A stretch of 64,000 nucleotides of DNA, taken from assembly GCF_031178195.1 (NCBI RefSeq), contig NZ_JAPSJL010000004.1, positions 124,001 through 188,000 of the forward strand, read 5' to 3'. A model generated the notes under the pieces. That model worked only from the letters and a program-made list of their open reading frames with translations. It had not been told where the DNA came from and did not search any database. The DNA is from Zhihengliuella sp. (GTDB lineage Bacteria; Actinomycetota; Actinomycetes; Actinomycetales; Micrococcaceae). Below are positions 42,888 through 50,573 of the stretch, one piece after another; within the stretch, counting starts at the first letter, position 1; each line of letters begins with the position of its first letter. A program made the translations under genes and the position numbers.

Positions 42888-43706
42888 ATGGATGCCAGCT
42901 CGATGATCGCGGGAGGCCCGCGTCGGCGGACCAGCGGCCGGACGGTGACCGCAGGCCTGGCGGTGGCCGCCGTCGTTCTCCTCGGCGCGTGCCGTGCTGA
43001 CCCGGATGACGGCGACGGCACCGTCTCGCCGTCCCCCACGCCGACGCAGACGTCGGCGGCGCCCACCACGGCGGGTTCGCCCTCGGGAACACCCGGCACG
43101 ACGGCGACAGCCTCGCCGAGCGCGACGCCAAGCTCCGGCGCCCCGGCCGCTTCGTTGCCGGCCGAGGAGGCAGCGACGGTGGTCTACCCGGCTCCGGGGG
43201 CCAGCGAATACGGCGATCCGGAGGCGGCCGCGAGCGGATTCGCGTCCGACTACGCCGGCTTCGAGAACCCGACGCTCTCCGACTTCATGCAGGGGGACAG
43301 CCGGTCGGGCGAGTTCGAGGTCACGCCGGCGGATGGCCGGCTCGTGACCACGGTGCTCGTCCGGCAGCTCTCCGACGACGCCTGGTACGTCATCGGGTCG
43401 TCCACCCGGGACATCCAGGTGGACGAACCCGTGGCCGGTGCCAGGAGCGCCTCGCCGCTGGGCGTGAGCGGGAACGCCCTGGCGTTCGAGGGCAACGTGC
43501 TGGTGCAGGTCCGCGGCCCCGACGGCACGGTGCTGGGCCAGGCGCCCGTCACCGGCAGCGGGGGACCGGACCCCGGGCCCTTCGCCGGCGAGATCCCTTT
43601 CACCGACCCGGGCTCGGGGCACGGCGCGGCGCTGTTCCTGACGCACAGCGCGCGGGACGGCAGCTTGGAGCAGGTCGTCGCGGTGCCCGTGGCCTTCGAT
43701 GGCTAG
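42888..43706 (+). CDS. Gmad2-domain lipoprotein
   Basis: The 272-residue exported protein has a good lipobox (VVLLGAC), followed by a 60-residue Thr/Ser/Pro-rich cell-wall linker. A sporulation/germination-like middle region comes next, and then a C-terminal Gmad2 immunoglobulin-like domain (PLGVSGNALAFEGNVLVQVRGPDGTVLGQAPVTGSGG, then AALFLTHSARDG). Gmad2 is found in exported proteins of Gram-positives. The role is not known. The ATG at 42888 gives a short basic n-region; a second ATG at 42903 is possible. Confidence 0.8.
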   Translation: MDASSMIAGGPRRRTSGRTVTAGLAVAAVVLLGACRADPDDGDGTVSPSPTPTQTSAAPTTAGSPSGTPGTTATASPSATPSSGAPAASLPAEEAATVVYPAPGASEYGDPEAAASGFASDYAGFENPTLSDFMQGDSRSGEFEVTPADGRLVTTVLVRQLSDDAWYVIGSSTRDIQVDEPVAGARSASPLGVSGNALAFEGNVLVQVRGPDGTVLGQAPVTGSGGPDPGPFAGEIPFTDPGSGHGAALFLTHSARDGSLEQVVAVPVAFDG

Positions 43707-43746
43707 AGGGGGCCGATTCGGGCCTCGGGGGCGTGAAGGCTGTTGG

Positions 43747-44184
43747 TCAGCCGAACAGGCCTGGCCCGATGACGACGGCGAAGAGCCAGAGCGCGGCGGC
43801 CACGGGAAGCAGGAGAAGGATCTTGACCTCCGTCGGCCGCAGCGGCCGCATCAGCCGACGGTACGTCGCGTGCTCTCGCGTAAAGGGCAGCGCGTACTTG
43901 AATTGCAGGTAGTAGTCCAGGATCTGCGCGACTCGGTCCGGCCGTCCGGCTGACGACGCCTCGATGACCAGCGACCACAGGATTCCCCAGACGTAGACGC
44001 CGAGCCAAGGATCGCCCGCAGTCGGTTCGGCCAGTAGATAGCCGCCGATCCCTCCCAGCAGGACGAGGGGATGGAACACCAGCAGCAAGGCAGGCCTCCG
44101 CCGGTGACATCTGTACGAGTGCAGGGTCACGCCTGCGAGAGCCGCGACGGCCAACAGGAGCGCAACCGTAGTGGACGTCGCCAT
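43747..44184 (-). CDS. Small membrane protein of unknown function
   Basis: The 145-residue protein has hydrophobic segments at about 7-22, 32-51, 62-77 and 119-142. A cytoplasmic loop between the last two reads DRVAQILDYYLQFKYALPFTREHATYRRLMRPLRPTEVK. I recognise no family. It is downstream of the NAD(P)-binding oxidoreductase gene on the same strand but separated by a strong terminator, so it probably has its own promoter. Confidence 0.68.
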   Translation of the reverse strand: MATSTTVALLLAVAALAGVTLHSYRCHRRRPALLLVFHPLVLLGGIGGYLLAEPTAGDPWLGVYVWGILWSLVIEASSAGRPDRVAQILDYYLQFKYALPFTREHATYRRLMRPLRPTEVKILLLLPVAAALWLFAVVIGPGLFG

Positions 44185-44251
44185 AGGATCATTCTCCCGG
44201 ATTGGCGGCCGGAGAGCAGCCGGTGCGCGCTGCGGCGATCGCCGTGATCGT

Positions 44252-44293
44252 ACGACGGCGGGGCCTCGGCACCTGCCGGGGCCCCGCCGTCGT
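44252..44293. terminator. Strong hairpin terminator of the oxidoreductase gene
   Basis: ACGACGGCGGGGCC (44252-44265) is exactly complementary to 44280-44293, a 14-bp GC-rich stem with a 14-base loop. It lies 22 bases after the stop of the minus-strand gene ending at 44315. Confidence 0.75.
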
Positions 44294-44314
44294 TCTACTC
44301 CTCGGTGACCCGAG

Positions 44315-44920
44315 TCAGTTGGCGACCGTGAAGCGCCGGTTCTCGTTCTTGGGCTCCTCGAGCTCGTCGAGGACGGCGACCGCGAAGTCCTGCGTGGAGA
44401 TGGAGTCGCCCACCGGATTGTTCACGCCGACCTTGTACTCGCCGGTCCGCTCGCCCGGGGCGATGACCGGGGCCGGGGCCAGCATCGTCCAGTTCACGCC
44501 CGAGGAGTCCTCGTAGTAGCTCAGGATCTCCGCAAAGCTGTCCGCCTCCGGCTTGTACTCCGGCGGGAAGCCCTCGGTCTCGCGCAGCTGTCCGCCGCCC
44601 TCGACCTCGAGCGCGCCTGCGCCGCCCACCACGAACACACGCGACGGGACCAGCGTCTCCGCGATCTCCTCGTGCGCGGCCCGGATGGGCCCGTGGTCGC
44701 TGCCGTCGCGTGGGGTCGGCACGGAGACAACGACGATGTCGTGGGCCTTGGCGAGCTCGCGGTACGCGGAGAGGTCCGTCAGCTCGGCCTGCGCCGACGC
44801 GGCTCCGGGGACCTCGGCGCCGGAGCGGGACACCGCCGTGACCTCGTGGCCGCGGCTGAGCGCCTCGGCGACGATCTGACTGCCGACCATGCCGGTGGCT
44901 CCGTACACTGCGATCTTCAT
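44315..44920 (-). CDS. NAD(P)-binding oxidoreductase (NmrA/YwnB-like)
   Basis: The 201-residue Rossmann protein begins MKIAVYGATGMVGSQIVAEALSRGHEVTAVSR, the G-A-T-G-x-x-G nucleotide loop of NAD(P)H-binding atypical SDRs. It continues with VFVVGGAGALEVEGG and VNWTMLAPAPVIAPGERTG, as in the YwnB/BLVRB-like group that includes NAD(P)H-flavin or biliverdin reductase-like proteins. The substrate is unknown. It is divergent from the NUDIX gene, with about 108 bp between starts. Confidence 0.88.
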   Translation of the reverse strand: MKIAVYGATGMVGSQIVAEALSRGHEVTAVSRSGAEVPGAASAQAELTDLSAYRELAKAHDIVVVSVPTPRDGSDHGPIRAAHEEIAETLVPSRVFVVGGAGALEVEGGGQLRETEGFPPEYKPEADSFAEILSYYEDSSGVNWTMLAPAPVIAPGERTGEYKVGVNNPVGDSISTQDFAVAVLDELEEPKNENRRFTVAN

Positions 44921-45028
44921 CTGGGTCCTTGCTCTGCGTGTCCGCAGACGGGCAGAACCGCCTGCGGGATCGAATGATTGCGACTACGGTAACCATCGGG
45001 TGGCCCATTCGATTCCGAGGAGCTCAAC

Positions 45029-45889
45029 ATGACGCAAAGCGGTTCCGGCGAGCCGGCGCAGCCGGAGGGGCTCCCGGCCCTGGACGGTGACGCCGCCACC
45101 GCGGTGCTCCTGCGCGACGGCGAGGCCGGGCTGGAGGTCCTGCTGCTCGAGCGTCTCGGCAGCAGCCGTACGTTCGCCGGCGCCTGGGTCTTCCCCGGCG
45201 GCTTCGTGGACCCGGAGGACTACCTCGGAGCGGAGGACTCGGAGGGATCCTCCGACCCCGAGCTGACGGCGCTCGCCGACGGCGCACGGAACCGGACCGT
45301 CCCCGATCTGCCCGTCGTTGCCGTCCCCACGGCCCTGATCCAGGCCGCGCGCCGGGCCGCCGTCCGCGAGACCGCGGAGGAGACCGGGCTGTTGATCGAC
45401 GAGGCGACCCTCGTCCCGACGTCGTGCTGGGTGCCGCCGCGGCAGCAGGCCCGGCGCATGCGGGCCTGGTACTTCCTCGCGCCGCTCCGGGGCGCAGCGA
45501 GCGACGCCGTCGTGCTGAGCCCGGACGAGCACGCCGACTCGGTGTGGATCACGCCGCAGGAGGCGCTCGACCGTCATGAGGCCGGCACGATGGTGCTGGT
45601 CCCGCCGCTCTGGCTGACGCTGCACCTGCTCCGGGAGTACGCGACGGTGGACGGCGCGGTCGCCGGGCTGGCCGCCGATCCGCCCGTGCAGTACCGCAGC
45701 CAGATGGTCCAGGAGGGCGGCCGGAAGTACGTGGTGTGGGAAGGCGACGCGGCGTGGATCGACGAGCATCCCGCCGAACCCGACGCCGAGGCGGACGCGG
45801 CGGCCGGCATGGATCTGGAACTCGTGGAGCCGAATCGCCGCTTCCGGCTCGACGTGACGGAGCCGCCCTGGACGCTCGACCAGCACTGA
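45029..45889 (+). CDS. NUDIX hydrolase
   Basis: The 286-residue protein has a NUDIX box ending AARRAAVRETAEETGLLIDEATLVP, preceded by a glycine strand WVFPGGFVDPEDY. An insertion of about 30 residues lies between the two halves of the box, as in the NUDT7/NUDT19 (CoA diphosphatase-like) subgroup. The rest is a helical extension with PPLWLTLHLLREYATVDGAV. It hydrolyses a nucleoside diphosphate linked to another group. The exact substrate is unknown. Confidence 0.87.
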   Translation: MTQSGSGEPAQPEGLPALDGDAATAVLLRDGEAGLEVLLLERLGSSRTFAGAWVFPGGFVDPEDYLGAEDSEGSSDPELTALADGARNRTVPDLPVVAVPTALIQAARRAAVRETAEETGLLIDEATLVPTSCWVPPRQQARRMRAWYFLAPLRGAASDAVVLSPDEHADSVWITPQEALDRHEAGTMVLVPPLWLTLHLLREYATVDGAVAGLAADPPVQYRSQMVQEGGRKYVVWEGDAAWIDEHPAEPDAEADAAAGMDLELVEPNRRFRLDVTEPPWTLDQH

Positions 45890-46030
45890 TCTGAGATCGC
45901 CCCGGCGTCGGACCGCCCGCCCGCTGGCGCTAACGTCACCGTCCTGAACTAGGATGCACTCGGTGCTCTATTCGTTGGAGGTAGTCCCGCGAGGTGGGGC
46001 GCGAATAGCAGTGATTCAGGGGGTACTGGC

Positions 46031-46960
46031 ATGTCCGGTCGGACCGTCGCGATCGTCGGAGGGCTCACGCTGCTGTTCATGCTCCTGGCCTCGGCTCTCT
46101 CGGTGTACAACACCCAGCAGGAAGCGATCACGCTGGAGGGCAACAAGCTCTACTCGACAGCGAGCATCCGCGTCACCGGAGACCCCCGAGAGATCGTCCG
46201 GAAGGCGCGCACGCTGGGCCCCGAGACGCGAATCTACGTCCAGCTGCCCGGCGAGGCAAGGGTGCGGAATCTGCTGGTCGACGACCCGACCGGGTTGAAT
46301 CTGCCTCTTCATGAGGGGCGGCCCTTCCGGGCGGGCGAGGAGAAGGCGGCGATCGTCGGGGCGGCAATTCCTGTCGTCGACCGGGACGGACGGGAGTACT
46401 TCGAGTACGACGGCGAGATCTACGAAGTCATCGGGCGTCTCGGAGCGGGCCCCGACAGTCTGCTGGCAGCAGATGTACTCCTGAGTGACCCGGCGCGGGC
46501 ATTCGACGGATCCGGTCCGATCGTCGTCGACCGCGTCGACGCCTACGCGCGGTATGTCGAGAACTTCGGGAGTCAGGGCGTCGCCCGGATGAACGAGGAC
46601 ACGAACCGGCGCACCAACATCGACTTCGTCTCGCCGCTGTTGCTCGGACTGGGGACCGCCATCGTGACCGCCGGGGCAGTGTTCACGGGGATGCTCGCTG
46701 CGTCCTTGCTCCAGCGTCGACACCATGTCCTCCACCTGCTCGGCCATCGGCGCCTTCCAGTTCAGGCGCGGTCCGTTGGGCAGCTCGGGTTGGTCGCGGT
46801 CATGGCGGGCCTCCCCGCGTTCGCTGCGGCCGTTCTCGCCGGAGACCCGATGGTCTCCGGCGCCAGCGTCCTCGGCGTCGAGGCGCTGGTGGCCTCCGCA
46901 GTTGTCGTCAGTTTCCTGACGGCCGCCCACCTCCGGAGGCCGGTGGCGCCGTGGAGCTAG
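46031..46960 (+). CDS. MacB/FtsX-like ABC transporter permease 1
   Basis: The 309-residue permease has one N-terminal helix (TVAIVGGLTLLFMLLASALSVY), a large extracellular domain (residues 30-205) and three C-terminal helices from about 208 (SPLLLGLGTAIVTAGAVFTGM, VGQLGLVAVMAGLPAFAAAVL, VLGVEALVASAVVVSFL). This is the MacB topology. It overlaps the next permease by about ten bases. It probably pairs with permease 2 and the ATPase as an exporter of a peptide or other amphiphile. I see no signal-bearing small peptide nearby. Confidence 0.75.
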   Translation: MSGRTVAIVGGLTLLFMLLASALSVYNTQQEAITLEGNKLYSTASIRVTGDPREIVRKARTLGPETRIYVQLPGEARVRNLLVDDPTGLNLPLHEGRPFRAGEEKAAIVGAAIPVVDRDGREYFEYDGEIYEVIGRLGAGPDSLLAADVLLSDPARAFDGSGPIVVDRVDAYARYVENFGSQGVARMNEDTNRRTNIDFVSPLLLGLGTAIVTAGAVFTGMLAASLLQRRHHVLHLLGHRRLPVQARSVGQLGLVAVMAGLPAFAAAVLAGDPMVSGASVLGVEALVASAVVVSFLTAAHLRRPVAPWS

Positions 46961-48228
46961 TGTTCGACCTGCGCCGGAACTGGCTCATTCTGACCTGCAA
47001 GGCGCTGGCCTGGGCCCTGCTGGCGGTGACGGTCTTCAATATCGCCTCCTTCGCGCAGTCGACCGACACCGCGATCAACCGAAGCTTCTCGGCCGAAGCC
47101 GAAACCAACATGTACCAGCTCGTCGATCGACTGGCCGACCCTGAGGACTTCTACGAATTCAGGCAGTCCCGGACCAATCTGGAACAGCTGGGAGCCTTCT
47201 ACGACGAGCTCAACGAGGCCGACGAGTTCGACCTCCTGTCCGTCTTCGACCAGCCGGTTCCTGTCCGAGATTTTCGGGGGAACGAGACTTTCGACGCCGG
47301 ATACGGAACAGAAGGGAGCGTCGGCGGGCCCTATACGGACGAGGTCGGGCGCCGGGTGCAGGATGTCAAGGCGGTCCAGCTGAATCAGAAGGCCTTTGAC
47401 TTCTACAGGCTCGCCGTCTCCGAAGGGACTCCGCCGGACTGGGGCGATGTGGACTACTCCGACGGCGCCGTGCCCGTCCTGCTGGGGAGCAGCTACGCCG
47501 GAGTGTACGAGGTGGGCGACGTCATCGACGGCAACTTCTACACGCTGCCGATGCGGATGCAGGTGACCGGAATCCTCGAGGAGGAAGCGTCCCTCTATTA
47601 CCAGGGGGAGATGAACTTCTATCTCGACCACCATCTGCTGATCCCGTATCCCCCGTCTGCAGAGCAGTTCGCTGCGCAGGACCAGGTCTTCTACGGCATT
47701 CTCTATTTCGCCATGGTCAATGCCGACATCGCCGTGCCGCGAGGCCTCAGCACCGACCAGGTGCTGGGGGAACTGGCAGAGGCGTCGGACCACAGTGGCT
47801 TCGAGCATTACGCGGTGGCCAACCTCCCCGACTACCTACTCCAGTTCTCCCTGGTGAAATCCATCATCCAGGACAACCTGGCCCTCGTGCAGGGGATCGG
47901 AGTCCTCCTGTGCCTCGGCGTGCTGGTGGCCAGCGGCTTCGCGAACGCCCAGCTGCTCCGGCGTCGGCAGGCAAAGGCCCTCGCTTTCTGGCGGCTCGGC
48001 TACAGCCGCGGTGCAATCCGGAGGATGCTGCTGCTCACGGCCCTCGTCCAGTACGCAGCGGCTGCGGCGGGCACAGCGGTCGGACTCAGCCTTCTGCCAC
48101 AGGCCAGTCCGGCCGGCCTCTGGTCCGCGGCCGGCGTGCTGGTTCTCCTGGTTTCTGTCGATGCCGCCCACGAGAGCCACCTCCTTCGACGACTCATCGA
48201 CCACACCTCCGGAAGGATGGGCACCTGA
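46951..48228 (+). CDS. MacB/FtsX-like ABC transporter permease 2
   Basis: The 425-residue permease begins at the GTG at 46951, inside the end of the upstream gene, with a GGAGG site 11 bases before. It has an N-terminal helix (LILTCKALAWALLAVTVFNI), a large extracellular domain (about 35-300) rich in aromatics and acids, and C-terminal helices. The conserved cytoplasmic turn LRRRQAKALAFWRLGYSRGAIRRMLLLTA couples to the ATPase. In pattern it is closest to the bacteriocin-associated integral membrane proteins of Firmicutes, but this is by eye. Confidence 0.72.
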   Translation: MELVFDLRRNWLILTCKALAWALLAVTVFNIASFAQSTDTAINRSFSAEAETNMYQLVDRLADPEDFYEFRQSRTNLEQLGAFYDELNEADEFDLLSVFDQPVPVRDFRGNETFDAGYGTEGSVGGPYTDEVGRRVQDVKAVQLNQKAFDFYRLAVSEGTPPDWGDVDYSDGAVPVLLGSSYAGVYEVGDVIDGNFYTLPMRMQVTGILEEEASLYYQGEMNFYLDHHLLIPYPPSAEQFAAQDQVFYGILYFAMVNADIAVPRGLSTDQVLGELAEASDHSGFEHYAVANLPDYLLQFSLVKSIIQDNLALVQGIGVLLCLGVLVASGFANAQLLRRRQAKALAFWRLGYSRGAIRRMLLLTALVQYAAAAAGTAVGLSLLPQASPAGLWSAAGVLVLLVSVDAAHESHLLRRLIDHTSGRMGT

Positions 48229-48887
48229 TGCTCCAGCTCGACTCTCTCTCCAAGACCGTCCGCGAACCGAACGGCCAGCAGCGGCGACTCTTCGATGCGC
48301 TCCACATGACGATGGCGGATGATGATCGCTCGATCGCCATCCTGGGGCGCAGCGGCTCCGGCAAGAGCACGCTGCTGCGAATCCTGGCCGGGCTGGACGG
48401 CGCCTATACGGGGTCCTATTTCCACGCTGGCGAGCTGGTGCCCCAGCGTGAGCAGGCATCGGCGGACTTCAGAATGAGACACATCGGCTACGTGACCCAG
48501 AGCTACGATCTGCTCGAGGATCGAAACGTGCTGCACAACGTCCGGCTCGGGGTCGGCCCGGGAGAGGACGCGGAGGAACGCGCCTCGGAGTGCCTGGCGG
48601 CCGTGCAGCTGGAAGGCTTCGAGCGAAAGCCGGTCCGGCATCTCTCGGGCGGCGAGGCCCAGCGCGTGGCCATCGCTAGAGCCCTCGCGAAACGTCCCGA
48701 CGTCGTGCTCGCCGACGAACCGACCGGCGCACTCGACGAGCGCACCGAACGCAGCATTCTGGACCTCTTCGCCGAGCTGCAGCGCCAAGGGAGGCGGTTC
48801 ATCATCGCGACTCACAGCGAGACGGTCGCCCGCGCCTGCGATCGTCGTCTGGTGCTGGCCGACGGGCGACTGGTGGAGCGCGGCTGA
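48228..48887 (+). CDS. ABC transporter ATP-binding protein (MacB/LolD type)
   Basis: This 219-residue ATPase powers the two permeases encoded directly upstream. It has Walker A GRSGSGKST (40-48), a Q-loop in YVTQSYDLLED, the signature LSGGEAQRVAIARAL, Walker B VVLADEPTGALDERT and the H-loop ATHSE. Its ATG shares the final A of the previous stop codon (TGATG), the tightest coupling of the operon. The family exports antimicrobial peptides or lipoproteins, or senses them. Confidence 0.92.
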   Translation: MLQLDSLSKTVREPNGQQRRLFDALHMTMADDDRSIAILGRSGSGKSTLLRILAGLDGAYTGSYFHAGELVPQREQASADFRMRHIGYVTQSYDLLEDRNVLHNVRLGVGPGEDAEERASECLAAVQLEGFERKPVRHLSGGEAQRVAIARALAKRPDVVLADEPTGALDERTERSILDLFAELQRQGRRFIIATHSETVARACDRRLVLADGRLVERG

Positions 48888-48922
48888 CCCGCTCCGGCTA
48901 GTGGCTGTGCCCCGGCTCTGAG

Positions 48923-49176
48923 CCCAGGGTCGGGTGGGGCGGCACCGTCGATGCTCGCCACCCGGAACTGGACGTCGTGCACGTGGAAGTTGTGCGGGAA
49001 GGGATTGGTGCTGCGCACCTCCCACACCTCCGTGGAGCTGACCTGGACCACCTTGTCCACGCGCATTGTCCATCTTCCGTCCGTTGATGCGCCGGTCGGT
49101 GAGCGTGAAGAACCGCTGCTCGACGGCGTCGTCCTCGCGTGGAGCCATGCGGGCGCGGGTGGTACCAGAGGATGCG
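48923..49176 (-). pseudogene. Multicopper oxidase fragment, internally deleted
   Basis: On the minus strand a first piece reads RILWYHPRPHGSTR, the N-terminal copper motif (normally LWYHPHPHG). A frame change leads directly to EQRFFTLTDRRINGRKMDNAR and then, in another frame, VDKVVQVSSTEVWEVRSTNPFPHNFHVHDVQFRVASIDGAAPP, the C-terminal copper-binding region of bilirubin oxidase/CueO-like enzymes. The middle 250 or so residues are gone and at least two frameshifts are present. It is clearly dead. It abuts a LuxR fragment at about 49172. Confidence 0.75.
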
Positions 49177-49366
49177 AGCGCGCGAGGTCCTCCAGTGCGT
49201 CGGCCTCGGCGAGTCGAACGACGAGGTCGGGCGGGCACTGCACAGCTCACTGGAGACCGCGCGGACCTATGTCGGCCCGCTCCTCGCCAAGCTCGGCGCG
49301 CGCGACAGGTCGCAGCTCGCGGTGATCGCCTACGAATCGGGGCTGGTGGAGCCTGGGTCCCGCTGA
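49172..49366 (+). pseudogene. LuxR-type response regulator C-terminal fragment
   Basis: The 64-residue peptide MRAREVLQCVGLGESNDEVGRALHSS, then LETARTYVGPLLAKLGARDRSQLAVIAYESGLVEPG, is the four-helix GerE/LuxR DNA-binding domain of a NarL-type response regulator. The receiver domain is missing. It starts abruptly within the multicopper oxidase remnant, so it is the tail of a lost gene. Confidence 0.72.
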
Positions 49367-49473
49367 TCGCGCAAGCCCTGGATGCGCTGACGCCGTGCGG
49401 TTCCCGCCGTGCCGATCCTGGCTAGGCTGATGAACCTGACAGCCACGTCCACGGACAAGGAGGAGCGGTCACG

Positions 49474-49860
49474 GTGCGCGCAGCTGCCACCGGGCCTCGA
49501 ATGCCGATGGCGAAATCCCTGACGATCCGCGACCTCGTCGCGAGCCCTGTCCTCGGCACGCGCACGCACAGCGGCGCGGCCGGGCTGGACCGCCCGGTCC
49601 TCTGGGCGCACTCGTGCGAGCTGAAGGACCCGGCCCGGTGGCTCCAGCCGCACGAGCTCCTCATGACCGTCGGCATGTGCGTCCCTGCGGGAAGCGACGC
49701 CCAGCGCGCGTTCATCGCGGACCTCGACGACGCCGGCCTGGCCGGGATCGCGATCGGCGACCACGGGTTCGCCCCGCCGCTCACCCCGGCGCTCGCCGAC
49801 GAGTCCAACGCGCGGGGCTTCCCGGTGCTCCTCACGGAGCAGCAGACCGGTCGCCGCTAG
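49474..49860 (+). pseudogene. PucR-family regulator, N-terminal domain only
   Basis: The GTG at 49474 follows an AAGGAGGAG site. The 128 residues include SLTIRDLVASPVLGTRTHSGAAGLDRPVLWAHSCELKDPARWLQPHELLMTVGM and LAGIAIGDHGF, which is the PucR N-terminal sensor domain. Full PucR proteins run to about 500 residues with a GGDEF-like middle and a C-terminal HTH. All of that is absent, and the frame stops at TAG 49858-49860, directly before a hairpin. It is either a truncated pseudogene or a sensor-only protein; the first is more likely. Confidence 0.68.
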
Positions 49861-49908
49861 AACGCGGGTCGCCGGGCCGCCGCGGGTGGCCCGGCGACTC
49901 CGCGCGTT
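49861..49908. terminator. Strong hairpin between convergent genes
   Basis: GTCGCCGGGCC (49868-49878) pairs with GGCCCGGCGAC (49888-49898) around a nine-base loop. An outer AACGCG/CGCGTT pair extends it. It begins right after the PucR fragment stop and precedes the end of the minus-strand HTH gene, so it can serve both. Confidence 0.72.
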
Positions 49909-49945
49909 CCCGCGCGGTTCGGCCCGGACCGTGCGGACCGACGGA

Positions 49946-50356
49946 TCAGCCGTCCGCCTGGCGCGCGTCCGCCGTGACCGCCGCGCGCTGGTCCAGCCAG
50001 GCCTGCACGTCCGCCGGGCGGATCCGGCGGTGGCTGCCGCGGTAGTGGACCGGGATGGCGCCGGAGTCCGTCAGCTTGCGCATATACGTGTTGGACACGC
50101 CCGCGAGCTGTGCGGCCTGGCCGGTGTTCAGCCACTCCTCCGTGGTGCTGACGGTGACGGACTCGCCGGCCGCCAACCGCTGCAGGACATCGACGACGGC
50201 GTCCGCCGCCACCGGGGGCAGACGCACCGCGGTGCCGTCCACGAAGACCGTGACGTCGGCCGACTCGGCCAGCGCGTCGGCCAGCCTCCCGGCCTCCGCG
50301 GGGTCGAGTGCGGAGTGCGAGGTGGCCTTGATCAGGGCCGTGGTTGGTTCAGCCAT
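49946..50356 (-). CDS. Excisionase-type helix-turn-helix protein (antitoxin-like)
   Basis: The 136-residue protein has an N-terminal half (1-70) that is helical and acidic. Residues 72-125 are an excisionase HTH_17 domain: EEWLNTGQAAQLAGVSNTYMRKLTDSGAIPVHYRGSHRRIRPADVQAWLDQR. Stand-alone actinobacterial proteins of this form are often the antitoxin next to a PIN-domain toxin, but no toxin gene is adjacent here. It could regulate the divergent choline operon, whose start is 217 bp away, though this is a guess. Confidence 0.82.
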   Translation of the reverse strand: MAEPTTALIKATSHSALDPAEAGRLADALAESADVTVFVDGTAVRLPPVAADAVVDVLQRLAAGESVTVSTTEEWLNTGQAAQLAGVSNTYMRKLTDSGAIPVHYRGSHRRIRPADVQAWLDQRAAVTADARQADG

Positions 50357-50461
50357 AGAACCATGATGGCGCGCGAATCGTCGGGGCGGTAGGGTTCAGC
50401 GGCAGAGACGCAGCTCACAAGGCTGGGTGTCACCCGTCACCATCGGAGGCGTGATAGTAGA

Positions 50462-50491
50462 CGCGCGTACGCGCGAAGCTAGTCAGCTAGC
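50462..50491. promoter_or_regulatory. Two palindromes upstream of the choline operon
   Basis: CGCGCGTACGCGCG (50462-50475) is a perfect 14-bp palindrome. GCTAG-tcag-CTAGC (50478-50491) follows two bases later. They lie about 85-110 bases before the BCCT start, in the divergent gap from the HTH gene. They are candidate operators for choline or osmotic control. No BetI gene is in the window. Confidence 0.5.
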
Positions 50492-50573
50492 CTGAGCGAT
50501 GACTGCCCGCCGGCGCCATAGCGCCTCCGTGGGCGAGGAAACGAGCTGACTGAAACGTAAGGCAATACTGCAT

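Noticed and set aside
45954-46298. Short plus-strand frame before the ABC permease, considered as a peptide cargo
   Set aside because: It runs out of frame through the permease N-terminus, lacks a ribosome binding site and has no leader or cysteine pattern of a bacteriocin.
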